DNA of 64,000 nucleotides from assembly GCA_965263045.1 (NCBI GenBank), contig CBDHGK010000026.1:35003-99002 (forward strand), written 5' to 3'. The DNA comes from G963664115 sp965263045 (GTDB lineage: Bacteria > Acidobacteriota > Terriglobia > 20CM-2-55-15). Both the position numbers and the translations under genes were made by a program. How positions within the stretch are numbered: position 1 is the first letter of the stretch; every line of letters starts with the position of its first letter. A model generated the notes under the pieces. It had not been told where the DNA came from. It saw only the letters and a program-made list of their open reading frames with translations, and did not search any database. Shown piece by piece: positions 38,400-47,519 of this stretch.

Positions 38400-39065
38400 G
38401 GACGCCCGTGCTGGCGAGAGGGGGGCACGCGCTTCAAGAACAACCGATCACCGCGCAGGATGTTCCGGCCGGTGTCCTACCTATGGGCCGGACCGCGAAA
38501 GCCCGGCACAGCGCAAACTGGAGCACTTGAGGCACTTTAAGGACCAGTGAATGTCTTTTTGTATGCTGCAGGGAACTTTTTAGAATTTGATTTCACCACC
38601 TCCCACCGCGACGGTAACCTGTGACATCGTGGGAGACATCCAGGAGGATACCTTCAGCTTTGAGAGGTGCGGATATTCGCGTCCCAGCTTCACCATCCAA
38701 GGCGACAGGAGTTCGACCTTATAAATGTGCCGCGGCTTCCCTTCCTTTGCCTGTCAGTGCGGTCCTGGCAGTTCTTCCCAGGATCGAGGCTGTAGATCCG
38801 TCCGGATACAGGACCCACAGGGATCCCCACGCCGGCGCGGTTCCAATCCGGATAATGTCAAACGGCACACATCCACCGCACATCGCTCATCCAGGATCAC
38901 CCGCTGAATCCCCTTGCCTTACAGTCGTTCCGCTTCGGGCTCATGTTCCAAAAAAATGCATACCGCGTGATTTCGGAACGGGGACTGTTGTAACAGTTGG
39001 CCGTTTTCGGGACAGTCCGTTCCTGGAAAACACCCGCCAGTGGAAGTAATCTCGAAGTGAGACAA
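38400..39065. other. Region without a recognisable gene
   Basis: After the cassette's 3' flank (to about 38500) only short open frames without family features are visible. A ribosome site (aggagg) near 39070 belongs to the small gene that follows. Confidence 0.5.
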
Positions 39066-39082
39066 CAGCAGGAGGATGGAAC

Positions 39083-39316
39083 ATGTTGAACGGGAGCTGG
39101 TATCGGATGACTGAAAAGCAAGAGCTGGAAAGGCGCTCCGAACCGGGAATAGAGTTCGAGGCATTCAACATAAGCGAGGCGAAGCGCATCTCAACTCGGC
39201 GGCAGAAGGTGAAGGGGAGCGTGCTTGTGCTGGAGGAATTGACGGGCAGGCCGCATGTGGTGTCAGTCAAAGACACGCTTGGGAAATGGATGGACGCAGA
39301 AGAGACATCCGACTAA
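39083..39316 (+). CDS. Small hypothetical protein, 77 residues
   Basis: Preceded by a strong aggagg site (about 39070-39076). It starts MLNGSWYRMTEKQELERRSE and contains EAKRISTRRQKVKGSVLVLE and GRPHVVSVKDTLGKWMD. Charged, no membrane segment, no recognised family. The good ribosome site supports expression. Confidence 0.5.
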   Translation: MLNGSWYRMTEKQELERRSEPGIEFEAFNISEAKRISTRRQKVKGSVLVLEELTGRPHVVSVKDTLGKWMDAEETSD

Positions 39317-39498
39317 GGCCCCCGCACGGATCGGGAGATTCTTCTTCTCTCTCTTCCCTCTTCTGGTCTGCTCGCGTTCGATCCAGTTCGCGGCTGGAGC
39401 CTGCTTCCAATCAATCCCGCAGTTGATCCGGGGTTCTCGTTTCGGATTCCGGTTCTTCCTTGGGTTCTTAATTTTATAAGGTCTTCGTTAAAAATGTT

Positions 39499-39815
39499 GC
39501 CTCCTCCGCAGAATTTGTGGGCAGTCCAAAGGCCTGTGCGCACATAAGTAATTGAAACAAAGTACCTTATTCTTTTGTTCGACGGCGAATATTCCAGTAC
39601 CCACTTCGGTCGGACGCCTACACCCGGTGCCCGGAGCCCCCGCCGGAGGCCCCGTTCCCCATCGCCCACACCAGCCGACACCGCGGAGCGCAGCCGAGGG
39701 TCAAGGCCGGCGCAGCCGCCGAGCTTGCGAGGGAAGCCTTGAGGCTTGGCGAGCACCGTGGTCTCCTCAAGCGGCGATGGAAGACGGTTTTACCCACAAA
39801 TTCTGCGGAAGACCC
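39499..39815 (-). repeat. ISL3-like 317-bp miniature element, copy C
   Basis: Inverted relative to A and B, identical length. It is flanked by the exact 8-bp duplication AAAATGTT (39491-39498 and 39816-39823). Confidence 0.92.
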
Positions 39816-39860
39816 AAAATGTTTTGAGTTCGATATGGGCTGCGTAAAGGAGATTTCCCC

Positions 39861-39994
39861 TTATCCACAAAAACTGTACGTCCAGCTATATGGAATATAT
39901 ATAGGAAATATATATAGGTTTATGTGACAAACTGCACACGGCTTTTCAAGGTCGAGCGTGACAAACTGCACGTAGTGAGCGTGACAAACTGCAC
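39861..39994. other. Iteron-type replication origin
   Basis: A consensus DnaA box TTATCCACA (39861-39869) is followed by an A+T-rich segment (tatatggaatatatatagg) and three exact iterons GTGACAAACTGCAC at 39924, 39958 and 39981, the last two extended to gcgtgacaaactgcacgtag. It lies 3' of the RepA gene on the other strand. All features of an iteron plasmid origin are present. Confidence 0.8.
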
Positions 39995-40035
39995 GTAGAT
40001 AACTTGTTGAATTAACAGTCTCTTGTGGAAATCAC

Positions 40036-41001
40036 CTAGCGTTGGGCGATCATCTTTGGCGCAATGGGTGGCCGGGAGTGGTAGAGCACGAGGCCTCGCG
40101 TGTTGTACTCCACCCGCGCCCCCAAATACTGGGTCAGGACGGTTTTAAGGGTCTTCAGGAAAACTCGACGGAAAAAGCGGAGTTCCGAGTATCCCTGACC
40201 AAACTGTGCCTGCACGAGTGGCCAAGCGAGTGTATAGGGGCGCTTGGCATCGATGCGGAAGAGCCGTTGGGCAAGCCACTTGTAGATGTCTAGGGCGAGA
40301 GCGCTGTGTTGGAGGGATGCAATTGCCCGGTGATCGAGCGGTACGGCATGTCGGATGAGAATATCGAAATATTTTTCGCTCAGCTCGACGTAGGAGGGCC
40401 ACAGGGTTTGCTGGCGCTCGTCCTTGGGATACCAAAGTTCAAAGCCGCTAACGATTGGGACATTGGCTTGTTGCGCCGTACCGGTTTCATCCATTGCGAA
40501 GAATCGGAACGTAGCGTTGCTGATGGCGGCTGACTGCTGGCGATACTTCTTCAACTCGGGGCCAGTGGGATACCTGCCCTGAAGTGTCTTTACGAAGGCC
40601 GTCATGCTGTTCTGAATGTCCACAAAGCGCGACTGCTTGAGGACCGCTTGAGTGTCGAGGTGGATCATGATGACCCGTGCTTTTGGACCGAATGGCAGCG
40701 GGAGATCAACCCAGGTGTTATCGTTCGGGTTGAACGTTCGTCCAGCTTCAACTGAGATTTTGACGTGACCGTTACTGCGCTCCCAAATTCGGTCTTCAAC
40801 CTTACGGTACGGTAAAGAAGTCTGACAAAAAACGGCGTGATGGTAGGCGATTTCGTTCTTGTTGACATCCGGAACCTTGTCATTGATCGTCACGGCTGCA
40901 TCGATTATTCGCAGTTGCGTTGGTGTCGGCGGTCGCAAGGGCACCGTACCATTGCGGAGAATGTCCCCTACTTTCTGTGGTTCGTTCTCTTTTTTTGCCA
41001 T
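40036..41001 (-). CDS. repA: RepA-family plasmid replication initiator
   Basis: 321 residues from ATG 41001. The N-terminal half has the family phrases HHAVFCQTSLPYR and VDLPLPFGPKARVIMIHLDT. The C-terminal half has RHAVPLDHRAIASLQHSALA then LDIYKWLAQRLFRID and FGQGYSELRFFRRVFLKTLK. It is the same family as 36575-37564 and the fragment at 31045-31353, but clearly divergent. It presumably binds the iterons at 39924-39994. A 17-bp palindrome at 41049-41088 lies just upstream and may control it. Confidence 0.9.
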   Translation of the reverse strand: MAKKENEPQKVGDILRNGTVPLRPPTPTQLRIIDAAVTINDKVPDVNKNEIAYHHAVFCQTSLPYRKVEDRIWERSNGHVKISVEAGRTFNPNDNTWVDLPLPFGPKARVIMIHLDTQAVLKQSRFVDIQNSMTAFVKTLQGRYPTGPELKKYRQQSAAISNATFRFFAMDETGTAQQANVPIVSGFELWYPKDERQQTLWPSYVELSEKYFDILIRHAVPLDHRAIASLQHSALALDIYKWLAQRLFRIDAKRPYTLAWPLVQAQFGQGYSELRFFRRVFLKTLKTVLTQYLGARVEYNTRGLVLYHSRPPIAPKMIAQR

Positions 41002-41048
41002 TGATGCCGATTTCTATGAAATCTAGATGCCACGCCCGATCGCTATAT

Positions 41049-41088
41049 AGTAATACTCATTTACTCATATAAGTAAATGAGTATTACT
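41049..41088. promoter_or_regulatory. 17-bp palindrome between repA and the par operon
   Basis: AGTAATACTCATTTACT (41049-41065) and AGTAAATGAGTATTACT (41072-41088) are exact complements around CATATA. The segment CATTTACTCATATA is repeated exactly at 42011-42024 upstream of the ParA gene. The overlap with the 3' end of the small partition gene and its location upstream of repA suggest a shared operator or partition site. Confidence 0.75.
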
Positions 41089-41320
41089 CCCGCTCTGGGT
41101 AGCGGACCAGCAGAATTTCTATTAAGGCTTGAGTCATGTCCCTACCCTCAAGTGCGCATTGCGCCTTGATTCGAGAGTGTAGCGAGGCAGGGATATTCAA
41201 GTTTAGACGCCTAGTCTGTACGGTCTTTGATCCCTTGACGAGACTATCGAGAGCGTCGGCTGGGGTAGAAGTCTTCTTGTCTGCGGAGGGCTTCTTGCCC
41301 CAGTTAACGTGCGACGACAT
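41084..41320 (-). CDS. Small partition/ribbon-helix-helix protein
   Basis: 78 residues. The C-terminal part TRRLNLNIPASLHSRIKAQC then EGRDMTQALIEILLVRY is a ribbon-helix-helix DNA-binding fold of CopG/Arc type. The N-terminal arm is basic and flexible and may stimulate the ParA ATPase. Its start overlaps the ParA end by 17 bp. Confidence 0.8.
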   Translation of the reverse strand: MSSHVNWGKKPSADKKTSTPADALDSLVKGSKTVQTRRLNLNIPASLHSRIKAQCALEGRDMTQALIEILLVRYPERE

Positions 41321-41969
41321 GGATACTCCCTCCTTTCATTCCATTCAAAATAGCGACGACCTCCTCAACGACTTCACGTACCTCGTGTGCAGCCTGTCCG
41401 TTCGGCTCGGTTTCGAGTGCCGTAAGGCCCACACGGGCGGCCTTGGCGTACTCAGTTCGATTACAGATGACATTCTCCAATACTGGAACGCCAAAGCTGG
41501 CGAGAGCTTCCTTCACCTCGGCTCCAAGCGTCGTATTTGGGAAAAGCCGGTTCACGAGGAAACGAGTTTCAAGGGTCGGCTTGGGGATGGAGAACTCTTT
41601 GACGATGTCGATAATATCTTTAGCTGCCCAAACGTCAAAAGGTGATGGTTGCACAGGGATCAGCACGAGAGAACATGCTGCGATCGCGGATCGAGCTAGC
41701 TCGTTCACCCGGGGCGGCCCGTCGATAATCACCCAGTCATAGCCATTTCCGAGTGCGTCAATCTCACGGTGCAGGACAGGTTTTGGAAAACCGACGACGG
41801 AGAAGCGAGCAGATTCATTGCGCTGTGCTGCCCAGTCGAGGGCGGAGCCCTGCGGATCAGCGTCGATCAGCAGCACCCTTGCCGTCACTGCCAACTCGGT
41901 GGCAATGTGAATGCTAAGCGTCGTCTTGCCGACGCCGCCTTTTTGGTTCAAAAAAGCTATGACGGGCAT
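41304..41969 (-). CDS. parA: ParA-family partition ATPase
   Basis: 221 residues from ATG 41969 (MPVIAFLNQKGGVGKTTLS) with the deviant Walker A KGGVGKTT, then RVLLIDADPQGSALDWAAQR and DWVIIDGPPRVNELARSAI. It is close to the ParA of small-ParA plasmid cassettes. It pairs with the downstream small DNA-binding gene, and repA follows on the same strand. Confidence 0.93.
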   Translation of the reverse strand: MPVIAFLNQKGGVGKTTLSIHIATELAVTARVLLIDADPQGSALDWAAQRNESARFSVVGFPKPVLHREIDALGNGYDWVIIDGPPRVNELARSAIAACSLVLIPVQPSPFDVWAAKDIIDIVKEFSIPKPTLETRFLVNRLFPNTTLGAEVKEALASFGVPVLENVICNRTEYAKAARVGLTALETEPNGQAAHEVREVVEEVVAILNGMKGGSIHVVAR

Positions 41970-42010
41970 GGTGCCTCCCAAGTGCTGGCCACTAATTGTG
42001 AGTATAGCTT

Positions 42011-42031
42011 CATTTACTCATATACTCAAAT
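42011..42031. promoter_or_regulatory. Operator-like repeat upstream of parA
   Basis: CATTTACTCATATA exactly repeats 41058-41071, here followed by ctcaaat. It lies about 40 bp upstream of the ParA start, matching the two-sided site arrangement of the first par module at 19.4-20.5 kb. Confidence 0.6.
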
Positions 42032-42103
42032 AAAGACGCGGATTCTCAAGCGCGCCAATGCTAATGTGAGACCGTTTGAGCGCTCTCCAAGATCGCTAGA
42101 GAC

Positions 42104-42223
42104 GGTTGTCTTGCAACTTTGGCCGGCGGCGGCAGGTAACGTAAAGCGATCATGAAAAAGACAATCCGGCCGGCGCTCTTCAAGTGGCGACAAACCGAAC
42201 CCGAGCTGATTCTTTGCGCCTAG
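42104..42223 (+). mobile_element. IS6 type B fragment (5' end only)
   Basis: The end GGTTGTCTTGCAACTTTGG resembles the right end of the type B element at 49995-50829. ATG 42152 opens KKTIRPALFKWRQTEPELIL, the transposase N-terminus, and the frame stops after 23 residues. A solo end left by deletion. Confidence 0.75.
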
Positions 42224-42253
42224 TCGGCAGGCAGTTTGTTCTGCGCTCGAGAA

Positions 42254-42297
42254 GCACTGTCTTGATCGAAGAATCGCACTGTCTTGATGGAAGAATC
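42254..42297. repeat. 22-bp tandem repeat, two copies
   Basis: GCACTGTCTTGATCGAAGAA and GCACTGTCTTGATGGAAGAA, each followed by tc, lie head to tail with one difference. They may be remnants of iterons. The rest of 42224-42590 has no recognisable gene. Confidence 0.6.
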
Positions 42298-42598
42298 GAA
42301 AGTGTTCCCACGCCGCCTCCCGCATACCTCGCCTGCGTACTCCTGTTGCTCGCCTTGTCCTGCACCGCGTCTACCTGTACCGCCAGCGGCTTGACTCGCC
42401 CCTTGGCGGAGGCTATCCGGGGTTTTGATTCTGGTTTTGGGGGTTGATTTTGTTGTCGCGCCGCTTGCCCGTACCGCCGCGGTATGGTACCAGTCCTTTT
42501 TTCCCCGTTATGTACCTGTAAGGAAGGTTTTGGTTTTGCCTTTTGCGGGGGGCGATCAGCCCTCCGCTTCCGGTGGTTGCTCTGTTGTTTACAGTGAG

Positions 42599-42690
42599 TT
42601 ATCCACAGGCTCGTCGCTCCCACTACTTGTGGTGTTTACTACATGATCTTTAACTACATGTGTATGTGTCCCGATTGGACGTGGAAAACT
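42599..42690. other. Origin-like remnant without repA
   Basis: A DnaA box TTATCCACA (42599-42607) is followed by ACTACTTGT, ACTACATGA and ACTACATGT at short spacing, resembling the ACTAC(C/T)TGT repeats 3' of the repA at 36575-37564. The IS6 fragment at 42710 follows directly and no replication gene remains. Confidence 0.5.
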
Positions 42691-42709
42691 GTCTGGATTC
42701 ACACAAGCG

Positions 42710-42915
42710 GGTTCTGGTGCAGATAGGATTGTCGGAGCGATAAGATCAGGAGTGCGCTACGGCGATGCGGACTATACCGCCATGGGATCGGAATTGCGAA
42801 CTGGCGTTTGTGAATCTTCTGCGCTAGTTCGATGCCGATAATGACCCGTCGCGCATTGGAGAACGTCTTGAATACGAACATCGGTTGCAATCGCCCCTTG
42901 ACCCGGTGGTGGCCC
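42710..42915 (-). mobile_element. IS6 type A fragment (transposase C-terminus)
   Basis: Starts with the end GGTTCTGGTGCA (42710-42721) and encodes VFKTFSNARRVIIGIELAQK then IHKRQFAIPIPWR, the end of the type A transposase. It breaks off near 42915. Confidence 0.85.
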
Positions 42916-43018
42916 TATCGGAAGGGGGTCTCCAGTGGAGAGATGGGTGAGGCGCTGCGAACACCACGCAACGATGAACACGACTAAGAACACGATCAGA
43001 TATTCCATCCGATGCTTG

Positions 43019-43651
43019 TCAGCCGGCGTCGAGCTCAAGGAACCAGTGCAACAGCGGATGCCAGGCGGCCGGGCTGAAGCCGCGCGACGTGTGCTCGATC
43101 TTAACGATAAGGCATGAGCCGCCCGCGTGTTGGTATCGGCCGATCCAGCCTCGGCGCTGATGACTCTCGTTGTTCCGGTACGACTCTGGCAGGTGAAGCC
43201 TGGTGTCGACTTCGATGTCCGAATCACAATCGGTGAAACGATGTTCTGGCAGATTGTCCCACAGCCTGAAGCCGCACGCGACGACGTGCGAGGGCTTCAG
43301 GCTGTCGAGGCATTCGAAGAAGGCGGCGGTGCCGCGTTCCCACTGCCCCTCGCTCGGCGCAACGCCGGCAGCCTCGATCATGTCCTGAACGAAGTTGTAG
43401 AACGAGATGGCGTGACAGAACTCCGCGACCGCCTCACGCGTCGGATCTGTATCTGGGCCGCAAATGGCCTTGAACGCGCTCGTGAAAAAACGATACCGCG
43501 TGCCGGCAATGACCTCTTTGACGACTTCGATTGTGATTTCAGAAGTAGCTGGCGCATCGTAGTGCGATTCACCGATGATCAGGACGCGCGCCGGTAGGTC
43601 GAGCCTGTTGTCGTGGCCGAAGCCGTTGCCAATCCACGGAAGAAAGTTCAC
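43019..43651 (-). CDS. Hypothetical protein with uracil-DNA-glycosylase-like features
   Basis: 210 residues from ATG 43651. The N-terminus reads RVLIIGESHYDAPATSE, followed by ISFYNFVQDMIEAAGV, RPSEG-like APSEGQWERG and LKPSHVVACGFRLWDNLP. The order (nucleotide-pocket GES-H motif, aromatic FYNFVQ, and PxxVxxxGxxLW) resembles UDG-superfamily folds found in uncharacterised standalone proteins. I cannot see a classical UDG catalytic motif, so activity is unproven. It is isolated between an IS6 fragment and IS21 copy 2. Confidence 0.5.
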   Translation of the reverse strand: MNFLPWIGNGFGHDNRLDLPARVLIIGESHYDAPATSEITIEVVKEVIAGTRYRFFTSAFKAICGPDTDPTREAVAEFCHAISFYNFVQDMIEAAGVAPSEGQWERGTAAFFECLDSLKPSHVVACGFRLWDNLPEHRFTDCDSDIEVDTRLHLPESYRNNESHQRRGWIGRYQHAGGSCLIVKIEHTSRGFSPAAWHPLLHWFLELDAG

Positions 43652-44091
43652 GAGCGTTCGCTTCTAGCGGACATCCTTTCGACCGCGCGTTTCCTGATGG
43701 TTGCGGACACAGGGCTGGCATAGGCCGAAAAGAACGCGGTGGCGCTCCCAGATCTAGTTGAAGGCTAGATGGCTGTTCATCCGCAACGATGACTCAGCAC
43801 GACTGTGCCTCCCTTGAAATCTTGCCCTATTACATTGACGACCAGACCGACTGCCGCGTGAAAGCTGGCAATCGCATTGGCTGCCTACCTGGTCAGAGAT
43901 GGCAGCTTCACAGATGCCGGGTCTCGCCCAAGCATTCTCGCGTACCTCTAGCGCAGATCTTCCGGCTTCTTCTCGTGTTCCAGCATGTGAAGTAGAAGCC
44001 TTCGACATACCGCTCTACCCCTTGGGCGCATTCTCCCATCTGGCAGCCATATTACTCCTTTGTACGGCTTTTTTTGAAAAAGGAGAACTTG
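43652..44091. other. Region without a recognisable gene
   Basis: Only short frames on both strands. The left terminal repeats expected for IS21 copy 2 are not found here, so that element appears to lack its left end or to have a different one. Confidence 0.45.
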
Positions 44092-45777
44092 ATGGGAACA
44101 AGACGGCTATCGATGAGACAGTTACGCGAGATTCTACGACTCAAACACGAACAGAAACTCAGCCACCGGGCCATCGCCCGAGCCTGCCGAGTGGGAGTAG
44201 GGACGGTTTCGGAGTACGTCCGACGGGCGGCACGTGCAGGGTTGGAATGGCCGCTGCCTGAGGAACTGGACGAGGCCGCGCTTGAAGCGCGGCTGTTTTC
44301 CAGCGCGGGACCGGGCTCCCGGGAACGGGTGGTTCCAGATGTCGAGCGGATCCACCAGGAGTTGAAGCGTGTTGGAGTCACCCTCCACCTGCTCTGGGAA
44401 GAGTACCGGGAAGCGAATCCAAAGGGATATGCCTACAGCCAGTTCTGTGTGATCTACGGGCGGTGGGCCCAGAAACTGAAGCCCTCGATGCGGCAGGTGC
44501 ACCGCGCCGGCGAGAAGACCTTCATCGACTTTTCCGGCAAACGGCCAGAACTGACGGATCCGCGGACGGGCACAACTAAACCAGTCGAGTTGTTCGTGGC
44601 CGCGCTGGGCGCCAGCGGTTATACCTACGCCGAAGCGACACCGAGCCAGAAACTCGCCGACTGGATCGGCGTACATATTCGCATGGTGGAGTTCTTCGGC
44701 GGATCGAGCCGGATCTGGGTTCCCGATCAACTCAAGAGTGCCATTACCCTGTCCTGCCGCTACGAAGCAGGAGTGAATCGCACCTACCAGGATGAGGCAA
44801 AACATTACGGCGCCGTTGTCATTCCGGCCCGGCCTCGGAAACCCAAAGACAAAGCAAAAATCGAAGCCACGGTCCTTCTGGCACAGCGTTGGCTCCTGGC
44901 CAGAATCCGGAATCACACGTTCTTCAGTCTGGCGGACTTGAACGGGGCGATTCGAAAGTTGCTGTTGGAACTGAACCAGCGGCCGATGCAGAAGCTTCGC
45001 GTGTCCCGCCTGGAACTCTACGAAAGGCTGGATCGACCGGCCCTACAGCCACTACCGACCGATCGGTATGAACAGGCCGAGTGGAAGGGCTGTCGTGCCA
45101 ATATCGACTACCACGTGACCGTGGATCACCATCCCTACAGCGTGCCCTACCAGTTGATCCAGGAAACCCTGGAAGCGCGTTACACCGCCTCGATTGTCGA
45201 GGTCTACCACAAAGGCCGGCGCGTCGCCTCTCATCCTCGCCGCTACGATCACCAACCGTCGACTCTGTCGGAACATATGCCCAGTTCCCATCGAGCCCAT
45301 GCGGCATGGACACCATCCCGGCTGATCCGTTGGGCGGAGAAAACCGGCTCTCAGACCGGCCGACTGGCCGAGGAGATGATAAAACGGTGGCCCCATCCTG
45401 AGCAGGGGTACCGCTCCTGCCTGGGATTGATGAGCCTGGGACGCCGCTACGGCGCCCAGCGGCTCGAAGCCGCCAGTGCCCGAGCACTTCGCTTACAGTC
45501 CTATAGCTACCGAACCGTCAAAAACATCCTGTCCTCGGCCCAGGACCGTTTGCCGTTCGAGAATTCCGAAACCCTACCCACGCCCCATCACGACAACATT
45601 CGCGGCGCCGCCTATTATGCGGAGCCAGAGGAGAGCACACATGCTAATGGAACAAACCCTGGAGAAGATGAACCAGATGAAGCTATCGGCCATGGTCGAA
45701 GCCCTCGAGCAGCAACGTCGCTCGAATCAGTACACGGATCTGAGTTTCGAGGAGCGTCTGGGCCTTCTAGTGGATGA
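44092..45777 (+). CDS. istA: IS21 transposase IstA, copy 2 (mosaic)
   Basis: 561 residues from ATG 44092 after aaggag. The first 85 residues (SHRAIARACRVGVGTVSEYV) differ from copy 1 at about a quarter of positions. From the segment VERIHQELKRVGVTLHLLWE on, only a handful of residues differ. The catalytic core is intact. The sharp change in identity indicates recombination or gene conversion between IS21 relatives. Confidence 0.93.
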   Translation: MGTRRLSMRQLREILRLKHEQKLSHRAIARACRVGVGTVSEYVRRAARAGLEWPLPEELDEAALEARLFSSAGPGSRERVVPDVERIHQELKRVGVTLHLLWEEYREANPKGYAYSQFCVIYGRWAQKLKPSMRQVHRAGEKTFIDFSGKRPELTDPRTGTTKPVELFVAALGASGYTYAEATPSQKLADWIGVHIRMVEFFGGSSRIWVPDQLKSAITLSCRYEAGVNRTYQDEAKHYGAVVIPARPRKPKDKAKIEATVLLAQRWLLARIRNHTFFSLADLNGAIRKLLLELNQRPMQKLRVSRLELYERLDRPALQPLPTDRYEQAEWKGCRANIDYHVTVDHHPYSVPYQLIQETLEARYTASIVEVYHKGRRVASHPRRYDHQPSTLSEHMPSSHRAHAAWTPSRLIRWAEKTGSQTGRLAEEMIKRWPHPEQGYRSCLGLMSLGRRYGAQRLEAASARALRLQSYSYRTVKNILSSAQDRLPFENSETLPTPHHDNIRGAAYYAEPEESTHANGTNPGEDEPDEAIGHGRSPRAATSLESVHGSEFRGASGPSSG

Positions 45778-46402
45778 AGAATGGACGGCCCGGGAGCACC
45801 GTAAGCTCACCCGGCGTCTGCGCGTGGCCAAGCTGCGCTACAGCTCTGCATCGCTGGAAAACGTCGACTTCAAACATCGTCGCAGTCTGGACCGTTCCCA
45901 AGTCCTCGCTCTGGGCTCCTGCGGGTGGATCCGGGACCGGCACAATCTGATCATTTCCGGTCCGACCGGCATCGGGAAAAGTTTTCTGGCTTCGGCTTTC
46001 GTCGAACGAGCCTGCCGGCGCGGTTTCAATGCCGCCTACGTCCGAATGCCCCGGCTCTTGCACCAACTGGCGGTCGGCCGTGGCGACGGCTCCTACGCTC
46101 GTGTTCTGGCACGGCTGGCCAAGACCGATCTGCTGGCCATCGACGACTGGCTCCTGGCCCCGCTACGCGATGCCGAACGCCGGGACTTGATCGAAGTCGT
46201 CGAGGAACGGAGCGAACGCTCCGCCATCTTGATCGCCAGCCAGCTCCCGGTCGCCGACTGGCACGGCGTCATCGGCGACCCGAACCAGGCCGACGCCATC
46301 TGCGATCGCCTCCTCCACAACGCGCATCGCATCGAACTGAAGGGACGATCCATGAGACAAACCAAGGCTGCCCCGAAACCCTCTTCCAAGGAGCCGGCAT
46401 GA
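45641..46402 (+). CDS. istB: IS21 helper ATPase IstB, copy 2
   Basis: 253 residues. Walker A SGPTGIGKSFLAS and Walker B LLAIDDWLL as in copy 1. Near-identity to copy 1 stops about 20 residues before the end (GRSMRQTKAAPKPSSKEPA here). Confidence 0.93.
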   Translation: MLMEQTLEKMNQMKLSAMVEALEQQRRSNQYTDLSFEERLGLLVDEEWTAREHRKLTRRLRVAKLRYSSASLENVDFKHRRSLDRSQVLALGSCGWIRDRHNLIISGPTGIGKSFLASAFVERACRRGFNAAYVRMPRLLHQLAVGRGDGSYARVLARLAKTDLLAIDDWLLAPLRDAERRDLIEVVEERSERSAILIASQLPVADWHGVIGDPNQADAICDRLLHNAHRIELKGRSMRQTKAAPKPSSKEPA

Positions 46403-46801
46403 ACCCCACCTGGCGACGAGGTAGTCCAACTCGGACTGGCGTCCGATCGTCGCGGATACGCGATCCTGGCGCGAAGGATTTTCAGGAATTCAGTAAGGAC
46501 GGGACGAAGAATGAGAAAGAACCTAAAAAACAAACCAGTGGCCTGTGGAAAATGATGGGCTATGGAAATCCACAAAAAACGTGGATTCCCACAGCCCTGG
46601 AAAAGCCTGCGGCTTTCCCACATTTACACACAGGCCCGGCGATGAATATCAAGATTATGGAAGCATTCAAAACAAGAATCGTGGACTTCGGGAGGTCTAA
46701 ACTGAGATCCTAACCCTCACTTCGCTACGGCGGGTGATCACGATGCCCGGAATCACTGATCATGATCCCGGAACTGGTGATCACGATCAGCGGAATACGC
46801 A
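46403..46801 (+). repeat. Right end of IS21 copy 2 with terminal repeats
   Basis: Gene-free DNA ending with repeats GTGATCACGATxxCCGGAAT (about 46734-46800) and the terminus CGGAATACGCA at 46791-46801, the complement of the TGCGTATTCCG end of copy 1. Confidence 0.75.
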
Positions 46802-46845
46802 GCTGGGGCCGAATACCCGTTCGAATGGGGTCTCCATCTCTTATT

Positions 46846-47058
46846 TCAGGCGGTAGCTGTCTCGACAGAGACGCTCAGCGGCCCTGGACTCAGAGAAGAA
46901 AAGTTGAGTTTCTCAAATCCGATCACGTGTCCTTCTGAATCTTTCATCAGGACAACTTCATCTCCGGTTTCTTCAGAGATGTACTCTTTCCGCGACTCTG
47001 TGAACCAGACGGTCAATGTCTTGCCCTCTTCGTCGTAAAGTACCTTTAGTTCGGCCAT
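46846..47058 (-). CDS. DUF2283 family protein
   Basis: 70 residues: LKVLYDEEGKTLTVWFTESR, EYISEETGDEVVLMKDSEGH then VIGFEKLNFSSL. This is the short beta-rich DUF2283 fold, often found near toxin-antitoxin genes. Function unknown. Confidence 0.85.
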   Translation of the reverse strand: MAELKVLYDEEGKTLTVWFTESRKEYISEETGDEVVLMKDSEGHVIGFEKLNFSSLSPGPLSVSVETATA

Positions 47059-47073
47059 ACTCTTTCACCTTCC

Positions 47074-47370
47074 TTGATCGCGTCGGTTGGGAGCATCGGG
47101 GACTCCTACGACAATGCCATGGCCGAATCTGTAATCGGGTTATTCAAGACCGAAGTCATTCGAAGAGAGGGGCCCTGGCGAGGTCTTGACGATGTGGAGT
47201 ACGCGACACTCGACTGGGTGTCCTGGTACAACGAGCACCGCCTTCTCGAACCGATCGGATACATTCCTCCAGTCGAGTTCGAGCAGGTCTACTATCGCAA
47301 CGAAGCAACTCCGGTCACCGTGGCCGGAGTCAACTAAAACGGTCTCCGGGAACCCCGGGGCGGTTCATTA
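47074..47370 (+). pseudogene. IS3-family OrfB C-terminal fragment
   Basis: Reads GSIGDSYDNAMAESVIGLFK, then WVSWYNEHRLLEPIGYIPP to a stop at 47335-47337, followed by the element end (gtctccgggaaccccggggcggttca). It keeps the DDE Glu region only. It is a different copy from 27160-27532. Confidence 0.82.
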
Positions 47371-47519
47371 TGGAGACTGGGTCGGTTTTGCGTATGCGGG
47401 CACGAAATCGGGAAGGAGTGCGAAACATTGTGCCGGGGTTGATTGTGTCGGAGGCGTCCGCCGCAGCATGACCGTGACGCGGATTACCTACCCAGCTCGA
47501 AAGGGAGACAGGGAGAAAC

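Noticed and set aside
39924..39994. Three direct repeats considered as CRISPR
   Set aside because: Unequal spacing (34 and 23 bp), no cas genes, and next to a DnaA box and repA; they are iterons.
42180..42623. 147-codon minus-strand frame
   Set aside because: Low-complexity Lys/Gln/Arg-rich product with no family features; it overlaps tandem repeats and the origin-like remnant.
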